From: Alphaproteobacteria bacterium
GTDB lineage: Bacteria > Pseudomonadota > Alphaproteobacteria > Caulobacterales > Caulobacteraceae
Assembly (NCBI GenBank): GCA_018820275.1
Contig: JAHJOO010000008.1
Coordinates: forward strand, 1-64,000
DNA length: 64,000 nt
Direction of reading: 5' to 3'
The notes under the pieces are model-generated. The model did not search any database. It was not told the origin of the DNA and saw nothing but the letters and a program-made list of their open reading frames with translations. Shown here piece by piece: positions 15,537-23,929 of the stretch (its first letter is position 1; the number at the start of each line of letters is the position of its first letter). The position numbers were made by a program, and so were the translations under genes.

Positions 15537-18212
15537 TCATTCCGTCCCGGTCTGGAAGTCGGCGGCGGACTGGCGGGCCTCGGCGCGCTGGGCCTCGGTC
15601 AGCGTCGGGGCGAGGGTCTGCGCCTCCTCGCGCGCCTGCACGTCGCCGCCGCGCGCGGCAATCAGCAGCCAGCGATAGGCCTCCGCCGGATCGGCCGGCG
15701 CGCCTGCCTCGCCCGTCTTCAGGATCAAGCCGGCGTTGAACTGGGCGTCAACCAGACCGGCCTCGGCCGCCTTCAGGATCCACTCGAACCCGCCGGCGCG
15801 GTCCTGCGGGCCACCCTGGCCCTCGAACAGATACATGCCGTAGCCGAACATGCCGCGCGCGTCGCCGCTCTCGGCCGCGCGGCGGATCCAGCTGCGGGCC
15901 TGGGTCATGTCGGACGCCAGACCGGCGTCGCCGGTCTCGTACAGGCCGGCCATCATCAGCTGGGCGGGCGGATGGCCCAGTTCGGCGGCGCGGCGCAGGG
16001 TGTCGACGCCGGACAGGTCGTCGGCATCGAGGGCGGCCACGGCGTCCCCGAACAGGCGCGCCCCCTCGGCCCGCTGTTCGGGCGTGGTCGCCGGGACGGC
16101 GTCGGTGGTGGCCAGCGCCAGGGTGGCGGGCGCCGCCGCGTCGGTCCCCTGCCCGGTCAGCGCGGCCCAGGGAGCCTCCACGCCCTGCACCCGGGCGAAG
16201 CCGTAGAGGCCGCCCGTCAGGGCCACCGCGACGGCCGAGGCGCCCAGCGCCTTGCGCACCGTCGAGCCGGAGGCCTGGCGATCCAGCCGTTCCTGCAGCC
16301 GCGACTTGCCGCCCTTCTTCAGGCCGAAGGCCCCCCGGGCGGGCGCCTCGTCCGCCGCCGGGGTCGCCATGGCGGCGCGGGCCTGGTCGATGGTGGCGCG
16401 CGTCGAGGAGGCGCGGCCAGCCTGGGCGGCCGCGCGCAGGGCGCGCGGATCGACGAAGTCGGTCTCGGCCGCGAACTCGTGGTGACCGAAGTCCGGCGCC
16501 GTCGCGGCGAGGGCGTCGGTCACGTCGGCGCCGCCGAAACCGCCGGCGGCGACGCGGCCGAACGGCCCGGGGACGGGAGCCTCGGCGGACTGCGGTGCGG
16601 GCTCGGGCGCCGCCGCGGGTGCCTCGAGCACGGGCTCGAGCGGAGCCGCGAAGGGGCGCGCGGCCGTTTCGGGCGTCGGCTCGGCCTGCGCCTCGAACGC
16701 CGGGCCCGCCGTGGCGGTGAACGGGTCGTCCAGACCCAGGTCGAGGTCCGGGAAGGCGGCGGCGCGCCAGTCGGCCTGCGCCGGCGACGGCTCGACGGGG
16801 CCCTCGGGGATGGGGGCGAAAATCGCCTCCGGGCGCGCCGCGGGTTCGGGCACCGGCACGGGCCGCGGCTCGGGCGTCGCGGCGGTGCGCGTCTCCATCG
16901 CCTCGCGCGCTTCGGCCAGCAGCTTCGCCGTGCGCTCCTCGGACTGGCGCAGGCGCTCGGCCAGCTCGCCGGAGGTCCGGTCGTGGCGTTGCTCCAGGCG
17001 TCCGGTGCCCTCGGCCAGACGGCGTCCGATCTCCTCGATGGCCTGGGCCGACTTGCGCTCCGACTGGGCGATGCGGTCGGTCAGACGATCGGAGATGCGC
17101 GTGATCTCGACGCCCAGCTTCTCCAGCGCCAGGGCGTGGCGGTCCTCGGCGGCGGCCTGGCGCTGCTCGAGGGCCTGGGCCTGACGCGCGCCCTCGCGCT
17201 CCACCACCTGCACGCGCCCGTGCAGGTTCTGGCCGATGCGCAGCACCTCGCGGCCCATGGCCTCGATGCCCTGGGCCGACTTCTGCTCGGACGACTTGAC
17301 CTGCTCGCCGATGGCCAGGACGGCGCGCTCGATGCGGTCCATCCGGCCCTCGGCCTCGGCCGCGTCCATGCGGCGCATCATCTCGGCGCGGTTGGCCTCG
17401 ACCTGTCGGCTCAGCGTCTCGGCCAGTTTCTCGAAGCGGGCAGCCTCCCGGGCCCCTTCCGGCTCGACGCGCGATTCCGTGGCGTGCAGGCGGCGGTCCA
17501 GCTGGGCGAAACTGGCCTCGAGCCGGCGCAGGGCGTCGGCGGTCTGGCCTTGGGCGGCGTCCAGCCGCCGGCCGACCTCGCCCAGCACTTCCGTCCCGTT
17601 GCCCGGCGCGACCTTCTCCACCGCCTCGATGCGGCGGCGCAGGTCCTCGGCGGTGCGGCCCTGACGGTCCTCGACCTCCAGCAGCCGGCCGGTGATGGCC
17701 TGCAGGCCCTTCTCGACCTTGCCGAAGGCCTCCTGCGTCGACGGCCCCGTCTCCTGCTCGAAGCGGCGCAGGCGGCGGTGTCCCTCGCGCAGCTCCTCGG
17801 CCACGTCGTCGATGCGGCGGGTCAGGGCGGAGGCCGACTTGTCCTGTTCGTCCAGGCGGCGCAGCAGGCCGGTGACGGCCTGGTCCACGCCCTGGATGGC
17901 GGTGGTGGAGCGGCGCTCGGCCGCCTCCAGCCGGGCGGCGATGGCGTCGACGCTGGCGCCGATGCGGTCCCAGCCCTGCTCCTCCATCTGGTAGGCGTCG
18001 TCCAGCCGGCGGCTGCGCCCGCGCCGCTCGTAGGTGTCCATGACGTGCGGACGGCGACCCAGCGGCACCACGCCGCCGTCGTCGTCGTCCTCCATGATCA
18101 TGGAGTTCAGCCACTCGCCCAGCGTCATGCCGGAGCGACGCGCCAGATCCTTGGCGATCTCGCGCGCCTTGGGGTCGATCCCCTTCACGCTCCACGGCGC
18201 GGCTGCGCTCAC
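15537..18212 (-). CDS. podJ: PodJ-like polar localization factor with Sel1 repeats
   Basis: An 891-residue protein. The N-terminus PWSVKGIDPKAREIAKDLAR and SGMTLGEWLNSMI is the PodJ signature. It continues with an acidic patch, a coiled coil of about 350 residues, a Pro/Ala-rich linker, one membrane span near residue 650 (ALGASAVAVALTGGLYGFA) and three to four Sel1 repeats in the periplasm. PodJ organises the flagellar/pilus pole in Caulobacter. The GTG at 18212 is preferred over the track ATG at 18233 because GGGAGG precedes it by 8 bp. The peptidoglycan-binding domain that ends C. crescentus PodJ is not visible. Confidence 0.78.
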   Translation of the reverse strand: MSAAAPWSVKGIDPKAREIAKDLARRSGMTLGEWLNSMIMEDDDDGGVVPLGRRPHVMDTYERRGRSRRLDDAYQMEEQGWDRIGASVDAIAARLEAAERRSTTAIQGVDQAVTGLLRRLDEQDKSASALTRRIDDVAEELREGHRRLRRFEQETGPSTQEAFGKVEKGLQAITGRLLEVEDRQGRTAEDLRRRIEAVEKVAPGNGTEVLGEVGRRLDAAQGQTADALRRLEASFAQLDRRLHATESRVEPEGAREAARFEKLAETLSRQVEANRAEMMRRMDAAEAEGRMDRIERAVLAIGEQVKSSEQKSAQGIEAMGREVLRIGQNLHGRVQVVEREGARQAQALEQRQAAAEDRHALALEKLGVEITRISDRLTDRIAQSERKSAQAIEEIGRRLAEGTGRLEQRHDRTSGELAERLRQSEERTAKLLAEAREAMETRTAATPEPRPVPVPEPAARPEAIFAPIPEGPVEPSPAQADWRAAAFPDLDLGLDDPFTATAGPAFEAQAEPTPETAARPFAAPLEPVLEAPAAAPEPAPQSAEAPVPGPFGRVAAGGFGGADVTDALAATAPDFGHHEFAAETDFVDPRALRAAAQAGRASSTRATIDQARAAMATPAADEAPARGAFGLKKGGKSRLQERLDRQASGSTVRKALGASAVAVALTGGLYGFARVQGVEAPWAALTGQGTDAAAPATLALATTDAVPATTPEQRAEGARLFGDAVAALDADDLSGVDTLRRAAELGHPPAQLMMAGLYETGDAGLASDMTQARSWIRRAAESGDARGMFGYGMYLFEGQGGPQDRAGGFEWILKAAEAGLVDAQFNAGLILKTGEAGAPADPAEAYRWLLIAARGGDVQAREEAQTLAPTLTEAQRAEARQSAADFQTGTE

Positions 18213-18441
18213 CTGATTCGCCTCCCGACCCATGCACGCACGCTACTGATCCAGATCAGGGGTGTAAACGCGCCGTTAACCCCAAGATATGGGGGCGCCG
18301 GGAGGTTCCTGTGGATGGCCGCCGGGCCCTCTCTCCATCTCGCCGCGCGCCGGTTAACGCGGCCTTAAGATTAAGGAGTCCGTAAGCTTTGCGGTGAGCG
18401 CCCTTGCCTCCCGTCGCCGACTTCGCCATGTGCCCGCGACC
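18213..18441. promoter_or_regulatory. Intergenic region with CtrA-, DnaA- and CcrM-type sites
   Basis: This 229-bp gap divides the podJ-like gene (minus) from a small membrane protein (plus). It holds a perfect TTAA-N7-TTAA site (18354-18368), a TAAA-N7-TTAA site with one mismatch (18265-18279), a 7/9 DnaA-box-like TGTGGATGG (18310-18318) and a GAGTC CcrM methylation site (18376-18380). TTAA is rare in this DNA, which makes the spaced pairs notable. In C. crescentus, podJ transcription is under cell-cycle control. The site calls are by motif only. Confidence 0.6.
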
Positions 18442-18636
18442 ATGAGCCTGACCCTGACCCTGATCCTGCTGGCCGCCGCCCTGGCCTTCACCGTCTTCGC
18501 GGGATGGCGGGGCGCGCAGCTGCCGAACGTGGCCAAGGGGCCGCGAATGGTGCCGTGGCGCTTCGTCATGCTGCTGGGCGGGGTCCTCGTCTTCCTGCTG
18601 CTGGTTCACCTTGCCGCACTGGCCAAGGGCGGCTGA
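18442..18636 (+). CDS. Small two-span membrane protein
   Basis: A 64-residue ORF with two hydrophobic segments, LTLTLILLAAALAFTVFAGW and FVMLLGGVLVFLLLVHLAAL, linked by a short charged loop (QLPNVAKGPRMVPWR). I recognise the MVPWRF..ML pattern from small conserved Caulobacterales membrane proteins without a function. The track starts 16 codons earlier (18394), but the downstream ATG begins the first membrane helix. It faces the regulatory region shared with podJ. Confidence 0.65.
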   Translation: MSLTLTLILLAAALAFTVFAGWRGAQLPNVAKGPRMVPWRFVMLLGGVLVFLLLVHLAALAKGG

Positions 18637-18703
18637 CTTCCGGCCAAGCTGGAACGCGGGCCGGCGACGGGCATTGGCTTCGGGACACGCCAAGGAGCCC
18701 TCC

Positions 18704-19207
18704 ATGTCCGACGACCTGACCCCGCAGAAAGCCGAAGACGCCTTCTGGGACGCGCTGAAGAAATCCAACACCGGCATGCTGGGCCTGGACCGGCCGGGCG
18801 AGCACGCCCAGCCGATGACCGCCTACCGCGAGGAGGAGACCGGCACGATCTGGTTCTTCACCCGCAACGACACCGACATGGCGCGCGAGGTGGCCCAGGG
18901 CCCCCAGGACGCCATGTTCCACTATGGTTCGAAGGATCAGGACGTCTGGGCCTGCGTCGCCGGCACGCTGACGGCGCGCGGCCACGACCGGGAGATCATC
19001 GACCGCTACTGGAACCCGGTGCTGGCCGCCTGGTATCCGGACGGCAAGGAAGACCCGGCGATCGACATCCTGCGCTTCGACGCCCAGGACGGCCGCGTCT
19101 GGGTCAGTGAGGGCGGCTTCTTCAAATTCGCCTACGAGATCGCCAAGGCGAACGTCACGAAGACCATCCCCGACGCCGGCGGCGTGCAGGACGTGAACCT
19201 GAACTGA
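18704..19207 (+). CDS. Pyridoxamine 5'-phosphate oxidase-like general stress protein
   Basis: A 167-residue split-barrel flavin-binding protein of the general stress FMN family. Seen are TGMLGLDRPGEHAQPMTAY, TGTIWFFTRNDTDMAREV, and the C-terminal DILRFDAQDGRVWVSEGG. Family members bind FMN or FAD and are induced under stress, with unclear substrates. The ATG at 18704 has AAGGAG 12 bp upstream; the longer track version (18611) reads through non-coding sequence. It is convergent with argF. Confidence 0.85.
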   Translation: MSDDLTPQKAEDAFWDALKKSNTGMLGLDRPGEHAQPMTAYREEETGTIWFFTRNDTDMAREVAQGPQDAMFHYGSKDQDVWACVAGTLTARGHDREIIDRYWNPVLAAWYPDGKEDPAIDILRFDAQDGRVWVSEGGFFKFAYEIAKANVTKTIPDAGGVQDVNLN

Positions 19208-19214
19208 CGAACCG

Positions 19215-19252
19215 GGCAGCAGCCAGCATCGCGGCTGCGCCGCCCTGCTGCC
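19215..19252. terminator. Stem-loop between convergent genes
   Basis: GGCAGCAG (19215-19222) pairs with CTGCTGCC (19245-19252) around a GC-rich 22-bp loop that can itself pair. It lies in the 54-bp gap between the convergent stress protein and argF. There is no T-tract, so termination from either side is only inferred from position. Confidence 0.4.
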
Positions 19253-19261
19253 TCTGCGGCG

Positions 19262-20179
19262 TCAGCCGCCCGCGAAGCACCACGCCAGCACCGCCTTCTG
19301 CGCGTGGATGCGGTTCTCGGCCTCGTCCCAGACCAGCGAGCGGGGTCCGTCGATGACGGAGTCCGTCACCTCTTCGCCGCGGTGGGCGGGCAGGCAGTGC
19401 AGGAAGACCGCGTCGCCGGCGGCGGCGTCCATCAGGGCGTCGTCGACGCCGTAGCCTTCGAAGGCCTCCAGACGCGCCTCATAGTCCTGGTCGCCCATCG
19501 ACACCCAGGTGTCGGTGACCACGACGTCGGCGCCCTGCACCGCCTCGCGCGGATCGCTGGTCAGGTGGACGTGGTCGCCGCCCTTGGCGAGGTCGTGCAG
19601 GTCGGGATGGTACTCCGCCGGGCAGGCCACCCGGAACTGGAAGCCGAACAGCGGCGCGGCGTGCATGAAGCTGTGGCAGACGTTGTTGCCGTCGCCGACC
19701 CAGGCGATCGTCTTGCCGCCGACCGGGCCGCGATGTTCCTCGATCGTCATCAGGTCGGCCAGGATCTGACAGGGGTGGCTGCGGTCCGTCAGGCCGTTGA
19801 CCACCGGCACGGAGGCGACCCGGGCGAAATTCTCGACGTCCTCGTGGCTGACGGCGCGGATCATCACCGCGTCGACCATGCGCGACAGCACCCGCGCGGT
19901 GTCCTCCACCGGCTCGCCGCGGCCCAGCTGCATGTCGCCGGCGTTGACGATGATCGACGCCCCGCCCAGCTGGCGCATCGCCGCATCGAAGCTGAAACGC
20001 GTGCGGGTGGAGTTCTTCTCGAACACCATGGCCAGCACCCGGTCCTTCGCCGGCGCATCGGTGTCGACCCGGCCCTTCGGCCAGCCCCTGCGCGCGGCCT
20101 TCCTTGCATGGGCGTCGTCCAGCATGGCCCGCAGCGTGGCGGCGTCCAGGCGGTGAATGTCGAGGAAGTGGCGGGTCAT
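19262..20179 (-). CDS. argF: Ornithine carbamoyltransferase
   Basis: A 305-residue enzyme making citrulline from ornithine and carbamoyl phosphate. The carbamoyl-phosphate loop STRTR is at residues 57-61, a second phosphate-binding segment is [12 protein letters not shown], and the ornithine-side motif [11 protein letters not shown] is near residue 270. Length and motifs are normal. argD lies upstream on the same strand, but the two are separated by about 500 bp that contain a GxxExxY gene and its flanking repeats. Confidence 0.95.
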   Translation of the reverse strand: MTRHFLDIHRLDAATLRAMLDDAHARKAARRGWPKGRVDTDAPAKDRVLAMVFEKNSTRTRFSFDAAMRQLGGASIIVNAGDMQLGRGEPVEDTARVLSRMVDAVMIRAVSHEDVENFARVASVPVVNGLTDRSHPCQILADLMTIEEHRGPVGGKTIAWVGDGNNVCHSFMHAAPLFGFQFRVACPAEYHPDLHDLAKGGDHVHLTSDPREAVQGADVVVTDTWVSMGDQDYEARLEAFEGYGVDDALMDAAAGDAVFLHCLPAHRGEEVTDSVIDGPRSLVWDEAENRIHAQKAVLAWCFAGG

Positions 20180-20211
20180 GCGGGGCCAGACGGGAGGGAG
20201 GGGTGGTTCAT

Positions 20212-20248
20212 CACAAAGAGCACAAAGGGATCACGAAGGACACGAAGG
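20212..20248. repeat. Left inverted repeat bracketing the GxxExxY gene
   Basis: This 37-bp arm is made of short CACRAAGR units (CACAAAGAG, CACAAAGGGAT, CACGAAGGA, CACGAAGG). Its reverse complement matches the arm at 20640-20675 at most positions, with CACGAAGGACACGAAG identical in both. The arm ends 2 bp before the GxxExxY stop codon. Confidence 0.75.
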
Positions 20249-20250
20249 TT

Positions 20251-20658
20251 TCAGCGCACGACCCGGCGCAGACTGTTCTTGAGCATCACGGCGTTGAAGT
20301 TGATCAGATAGCCCAGCCGAACGCCTGAGAACCTCAGATAGGTCAGGATCTGGGCCGTATGGATCGCCGCCAGGGCGTCGATCGCCTTGACCTCGATCAC
20401 GACGCGGTCCTCGACCAGGAGGTCGAGCCGGAAGCCGACGTCCATCCGCACGTCGCCATAGGCGACGGGCACCCCAACCTGTCTCTCCACCTTCAGGCCG
20501 GCGCGCCTCAGTTCCTCAGCCAGACACGCCTCATAGACGGACTCCAAAAGCCCCGGCCCGAGGGCAGAGTGGACCTTGAATGCCGCGTCCAGCACCGCCC
20601 TGCCGACACGCTCGACTTCTGCCGGCAAGGGCGCGGTTTCTTCGTGTCCTTCGTGCAT
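20251..20658 (-). CDS. GxxExxY family protein
   Basis: A 135-residue protein with the family signature [20 protein letters not shown] (GxxExxY) and a PD-(D/E)XK-like core: VDGxxx-type strand replaced here by [21 protein letters not shown], followed by [10 protein letters not shown] and the C-terminal LGYLINFNA. Members are widespread, often mobile-looking, and of unproven function; a nuclease-like fold is inferred. The start codon and first seven residues (MHEGHEE) are encoded by the right-hand inverted repeat, so the repeat overlaps the gene. It splits the argD-argF pair. Confidence 0.88.
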   Translation of the reverse strand: MHEGHEETAPLPAEVERVGRAVLDAAFKVHSALGPGLLESVYEACLAEELRRAGLKVERQVGVPVAYGDVRMDVGFRLDLLVEDRVVIEVKAIDALAAIHTAQILTYLRFSGVRLGYLINFNAVMLKNSLRRVVR

Positions 20659-20675
20659 CCTTGGTGCTCTTCGTG
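20640..20675. repeat. Right inverted repeat bracketing the GxxExxY gene
   Basis: Read on the minus strand, this arm gives CACGAAGAG, CACCAAGGATG, CACGAAGGA, CACGAAG, matching the left arm unit by unit. It contains the GxxExxY start codon (20656-20658) and its N-terminal codons, and it ends 13 bp beyond the argD stop codon. Confidence 0.75.
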
Positions 20676-20688
20676 TCGAACCAGCGAT

Positions 20689-21888
20689 CTACGCCGCGGC
20701 CGCCATCTTCTCCCGCGCCGCCTCGCAGGTCGCCTCGAAGCGGGCCACGGCCTCCTGGGCCTCTTCCAGGGTCAGGTTCAGCGGCGGCAGGATGCGCACG
20801 CAGTTGTCGCCACCGCCGGCCACCAGCAGGCGCTGGCCGTCGCGGGCCCAGCCCATGAATTCGCGGTTGTTGGGGACCAGCTTGACCCCGATCAGCAGGC
20901 CCTTGCCGCGCACGTCGACGATCACGTCGGGATAGCGGTCCTTCAGCCCGACCAGCTGCTGCTTCAGATAGCCGGCCACCTCGTTCACGTGCGCCAGGGT
21001 CTCGGGCTTCGAGATCTCGCCGAAGGCCGCGCGGCCGACCGCCATGGCCAGCGGATTGCCGCCGAAGGTCGAGCCGTGGACGCCCACCACCATGCCCTTG
21101 GCCGCCCGTTCGGTGGCCAGGCAGGCCCCGACGGGGAAGCCGCCGCCCAGCGCCTTGGCCACCGCCATGATGTCCGGCGCCATGCCGGCCCACTCGTGCG
21201 CCCACAGCTTGCCGGTCCGGCCCATGCCGCACTGGACCTCGTCGAAGATGATCAGCACGCCGTGCTCGTCGGCCAGCTCGCGCAGGCCGCGCAGGCAGAC
21301 GTCGGGCATGGCGCGGCAGCCGCCCTCGCCCTGCACCGGCTCGACGATGACGGCCGCGCAGGTGGGCGAGGCGATCGCCGCCTTGATGGCCTCGTGGTCG
21401 CCCCACTTCAGCTGGTGGAAGCCTTCCATCTTTGGACCGAAGCCCTCGGTATAGCCGGGGTTGGCCGCCGCGTTGATCGCGCCGTAGGTGCGGCCGTGGA
21501 AGCTGCCGTCGAAGCCATAGACGTCGATCCGCTCCGGCTGGCCGTTCGCCACGTGGAACTTCCGCGCCGTCTTCAGCGCGCACTCGACCGCCTCGGTGCC
21601 CGAGTTGGTGAAGAAGACGACGTCGGCGAACGACTTTTCGCACAGGGCGTCGGCCAAGGCTTCCTGATCCGGGATGCGGAAGATGTTGGAGACGTGCCAC
21701 AGCTTCTCGGCCTGGGCCTTGACCGCCTCGACCAGCACCGGGTTGGCGTGGCCGAGGGCGTTGGTCGAAATGCCCATGACGCAGTCGAGGTATTCCGTCC
21801 CGTCCCTGCTCCACAGGCGGGCGCCCTGGCCGCGATCCACCTCCAGCGGCGCGCGGTTGTAGACTCCCATCAGGTGCTCGGTGGACAC
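20689..21888 (-). CDS. argD: Acetylornithine / succinyldiaminopimelate aminotransferase
   Basis: A 399-residue class III PLP aminotransferase. It has [31 protein letters not shown] and the Schiff-base lysine K245 in [14 protein letters not shown]. ArgD converts N-acetylglutamate semialdehyde to N-acetylornithine for arginine synthesis and often also serves lysine synthesis. It lies upstream of argF on the same strand. Elsewhere in Caulobacterales the two genes are usually adjacent, so the GxxExxY gene appears to be a later insertion. Confidence 0.93.
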   Translation of the reverse strand: MSTEHLMGVYNRAPLEVDRGQGARLWSRDGTEYLDCVMGISTNALGHANPVLVEAVKAQAEKLWHVSNIFRIPDQEALADALCEKSFADVVFFTNSGTEAVECALKTARKFHVANGQPERIDVYGFDGSFHGRTYGAINAAANPGYTEGFGPKMEGFHQLKWGDHEAIKAAIASPTCAAVIVEPVQGEGGCRAMPDVCLRGLRELADEHGVLIIFDEVQCGMGRTGKLWAHEWAGMAPDIMAVAKALGGGFPVGACLATERAAKGMVVGVHGSTFGGNPLAMAVGRAAFGEISKPETLAHVNEVAGYLKQQLVGLKDRYPDVIVDVRGKGLLIGVKLVPNNREFMGWARDGQRLLVAGGGDNCVRILPPLNLTLEEAQEAVARFEATCEAAREKMAAAA

Positions 21889-21998
21889 GGCGGCTTCCTC
21901 CCGGAAAAGCGACGCGGCCCCGAACGCCGCGCGCCGGGACCGCCTTCAGTCTCGATGCCCGCCTTGTCGAACCGGGGGCCGGGTCAGTCAACCCCGGG

Positions 21999-22886
21999 TC
22001 AGGCCACGGACGGCGACGGATCCAGCTTGCGCAGGTCCTTGAAGCCGAGGACCGTTCCGGCAGCTTCCAGCGACGCCTTCAACTGCTCCAGATTCCTCAG
22101 GCGGGGATCGGACATCTCGAACATCCGCTCAAGCACCTCCTCCAGCTCGCTCGCGCCGCCGGGTGCCGGGTCGACGGCCGGGGCGGCGGCGTCACCGGCC
22201 TCGTCGGCCGAGGGCGGCTCCGCCTTCGCGACCACCGGGCGGGACTCGAGATCACGCAGGAGAATGCCGTTCGCCTGCTTCCCGAGGTCGTAGGTCTCGG
22301 TGATCATGGCGTCGAGCGCCCGAAGCACGCGGTCGACCACCAGCCGCCCGTGGTCGTTGATCTTCACGTCGCACAGGACGTTGTGCACGAATTCCGTCCG
22401 AACCTTGCCGAGGCGCTGGTTGAGATCGAACATGTCGACGTCGTAGGCGCCCGACCGGGACTTGGCCACGTCCAGGGCGACCGCGAAGCCGTAGCGCGCG
22501 TCCCAGACCGCTTCGACCGTCGCCGCGACGGTCTCGTAGAGCGCGTAGAACCTGCGGCGGATGGCCAGGCCTTCGGCCGCCCATTCATAAGACTTCAGAA
22601 AGGCGGCGATCGCGAAGACGTCCAGCCAGAAGAAGACCACGCTGGTGGTCAGATTGTCGCTCGGATCGAAGCCGAAGGTCGGAACCCGCGCGGCCAGCTC
22701 CGGGCGCAGGACGCCGAGCGCCAGGTAGCCGGTGAGGGCGAGCGCGAAGGCTACGGCCGAGCCGATGGCCAGGGTGAGCGCGGACCCGGCGAACGGCAGC
22801 CACCAGGGCCGGCCGCTGATGCGCGCCTTTGGCCGCGGCTTTCGCGCCTCCGCGCGGCGCGACTTCTGCTGCGCCTCATCGACCAT
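21999..22886 (-). CDS. Membrane protein of unknown function
   Basis: A 295-residue protein that I do not recognise. After a basic N-terminus (KKS-type run [19 protein letters not shown]) come two membrane spans ([23 protein letters not shown] and [16 protein letters not shown]). A long cytoplasmic helical region follows ([29 protein letters not shown]), and the C-terminus is predicted to coil ([30 protein letters not shown]). It is flanked by argD and an ABC permease on the same strand with over 70 bp on each side, so it may be a single-gene unit. Confidence 0.75.
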   Translation of the reverse strand: MVDEAQQKSRRAEARKPRPKARISGRPWWLPFAGSALTLAIGSAVAFALALTGYLALGVLRPELAARVPTFGFDPSDNLTTSVVFFWLDVFAIAAFLKSYEWAAEGLAIRRRFYALYETVAATVEAVWDARYGFAVALDVAKSRSGAYDVDMFDLNQRLGKVRTEFVHNVLCDVKINDHGRLVVDRVLRALDAMITETYDLGKQANGILLRDLESRPVVAKAEPPSADEAGDAAAPAVDPAPGGASELEEVLERMFEMSDPRLRNLEQLKASLEAAGTVLGFKDLRKLDPSPSVA

Positions 22887-22960
22887 GACCGCCCTCCCCC
22901 GAGGCGATCAGGAAAGCAGACTTGAGCGTTCCGGCACCCCGGATTCCCGTCAGAGGGGAG

Positions 22961-23779
22961 TCAGCTCTTCAGCCGCCAGCCCGAGCGGAACACCGACCAG
23001 CAGGTCCAGGCCAGCACCACCGTGAGGACCGCGGCCATGATCGCGCCGACCATGACGTCGCTCTCGGCGCGGCCGATGAAGCCGGCGCGGAAGCCGTCGA
23101 TCAGGTAGAACATCGGGTTGAAATGGCTGATCGTGGCGAAGGGCTCGGGCAGCCGCTCCACCAGATAGAAGGTGCCCGACAGGAAGGTCATGGGCATGAC
23201 CACGAAATTCTGGACCGCCGCCAGCTGGTCGAACTTCTGCGCCCACAGGCCGGCGAACACGCCCAGCATGCCCATGATCAGGCAGGCCGCCAGGCCGAAG
23301 CCCAGCACCATCGGCAGGCTGGAGATCGACAGGCCGGCGAACGGCAGGACGCAGATCGCCGTCACAATCCCCACCACCAGGCCCCGCGTCGCCGCGCCGA
23401 GGGTAAAGGCCGCCGTCACCTCCAGCGGGCTTAGCGGCGGGGTCAGGAAGTCGGTCGCCGTGCCCATGATCTTGGCCTGGATCAGGCTGGACGAGGCGTT
23501 GGCGAAACTGTTGTTCAGCATGGCCATCATGATCAGGCCGGGAGCCACGAACTCGGGGAAGGGCGTGCCGTGCAGCGGCGCGCGGGTGCCCTGCGTCGCG
23601 ACCACGAAGACCAGCATGTAGAGCAGGGTCGTCACGACCGGACCCGCCACGGTCTGGGCTCCCACCTTCCAGAAGCGCCGCACCTCCTTGAGATACAGGG
23701 TCTGGAACCCGATCCAGTTGACGCCGCGATGTTCCAGCGGCTGCGGCGGGGCGGGCGGGGTCAGGGCGTCAGGACTCAT
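22961..23779 (-). CDS. ABC-2 type transporter permease
   Basis: A 272-residue permease with about six membrane spans. It has the N-terminal TLYLKEVRRFWKVGAQT and the ABC-2 signature near the end, PMTFLSGTFYLVERLPEPF and FNPMFYLIDGFRAGFIG. This matches the YadH-like branch, which exports lipids, polysaccharides or drugs together with a separate ATPase. No ATP-binding subunit is in this window, so its partner must lie elsewhere. Confidence 0.87.
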   Translation of the reverse strand: MSPDALTPPAPPQPLEHRGVNWIGFQTLYLKEVRRFWKVGAQTVAGPVVTTLLYMLVFVVATQGTRAPLHGTPFPEFVAPGLIMMAMLNNSFANASSSLIQAKIMGTATDFLTPPLSPLEVTAAFTLGAATRGLVVGIVTAICVLPFAGLSISSLPMVLGFGLAACLIMGMLGVFAGLWAQKFDQLAAVQNFVVMPMTFLSGTFYLVERLPEPFATISHFNPMFYLIDGFRAGFIGRAESDVMVGAIMAAVLTVVLAWTCWSVFRSGWRLKS

Positions 23780-23929
23780 GCGGCGACAGATGCGCCGCGA
23801 GGCCCGGAGTCGCAAGGGTCGCGGCCTTCCCCGATCGCCGGGGAGGGAGGCCGGGACCGGACCCAAGCGAACATGTTTGCATTCTAAACTTGTCTGTGAG
23901 ATACGCCGATCATTCGAGGAGGAGGCGTC

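Noticed and set aside
20104-20328. Plus-strand ORFs through the GxxExxY repeat arms
   Set aside because: They run antisense to argF and GxxExxY and only translate the repeats.
22961-23779. A two-component ABC exporter at this locus
   Set aside because: No ATP-binding protein gene is adjacent on either side, so only the permease is called.
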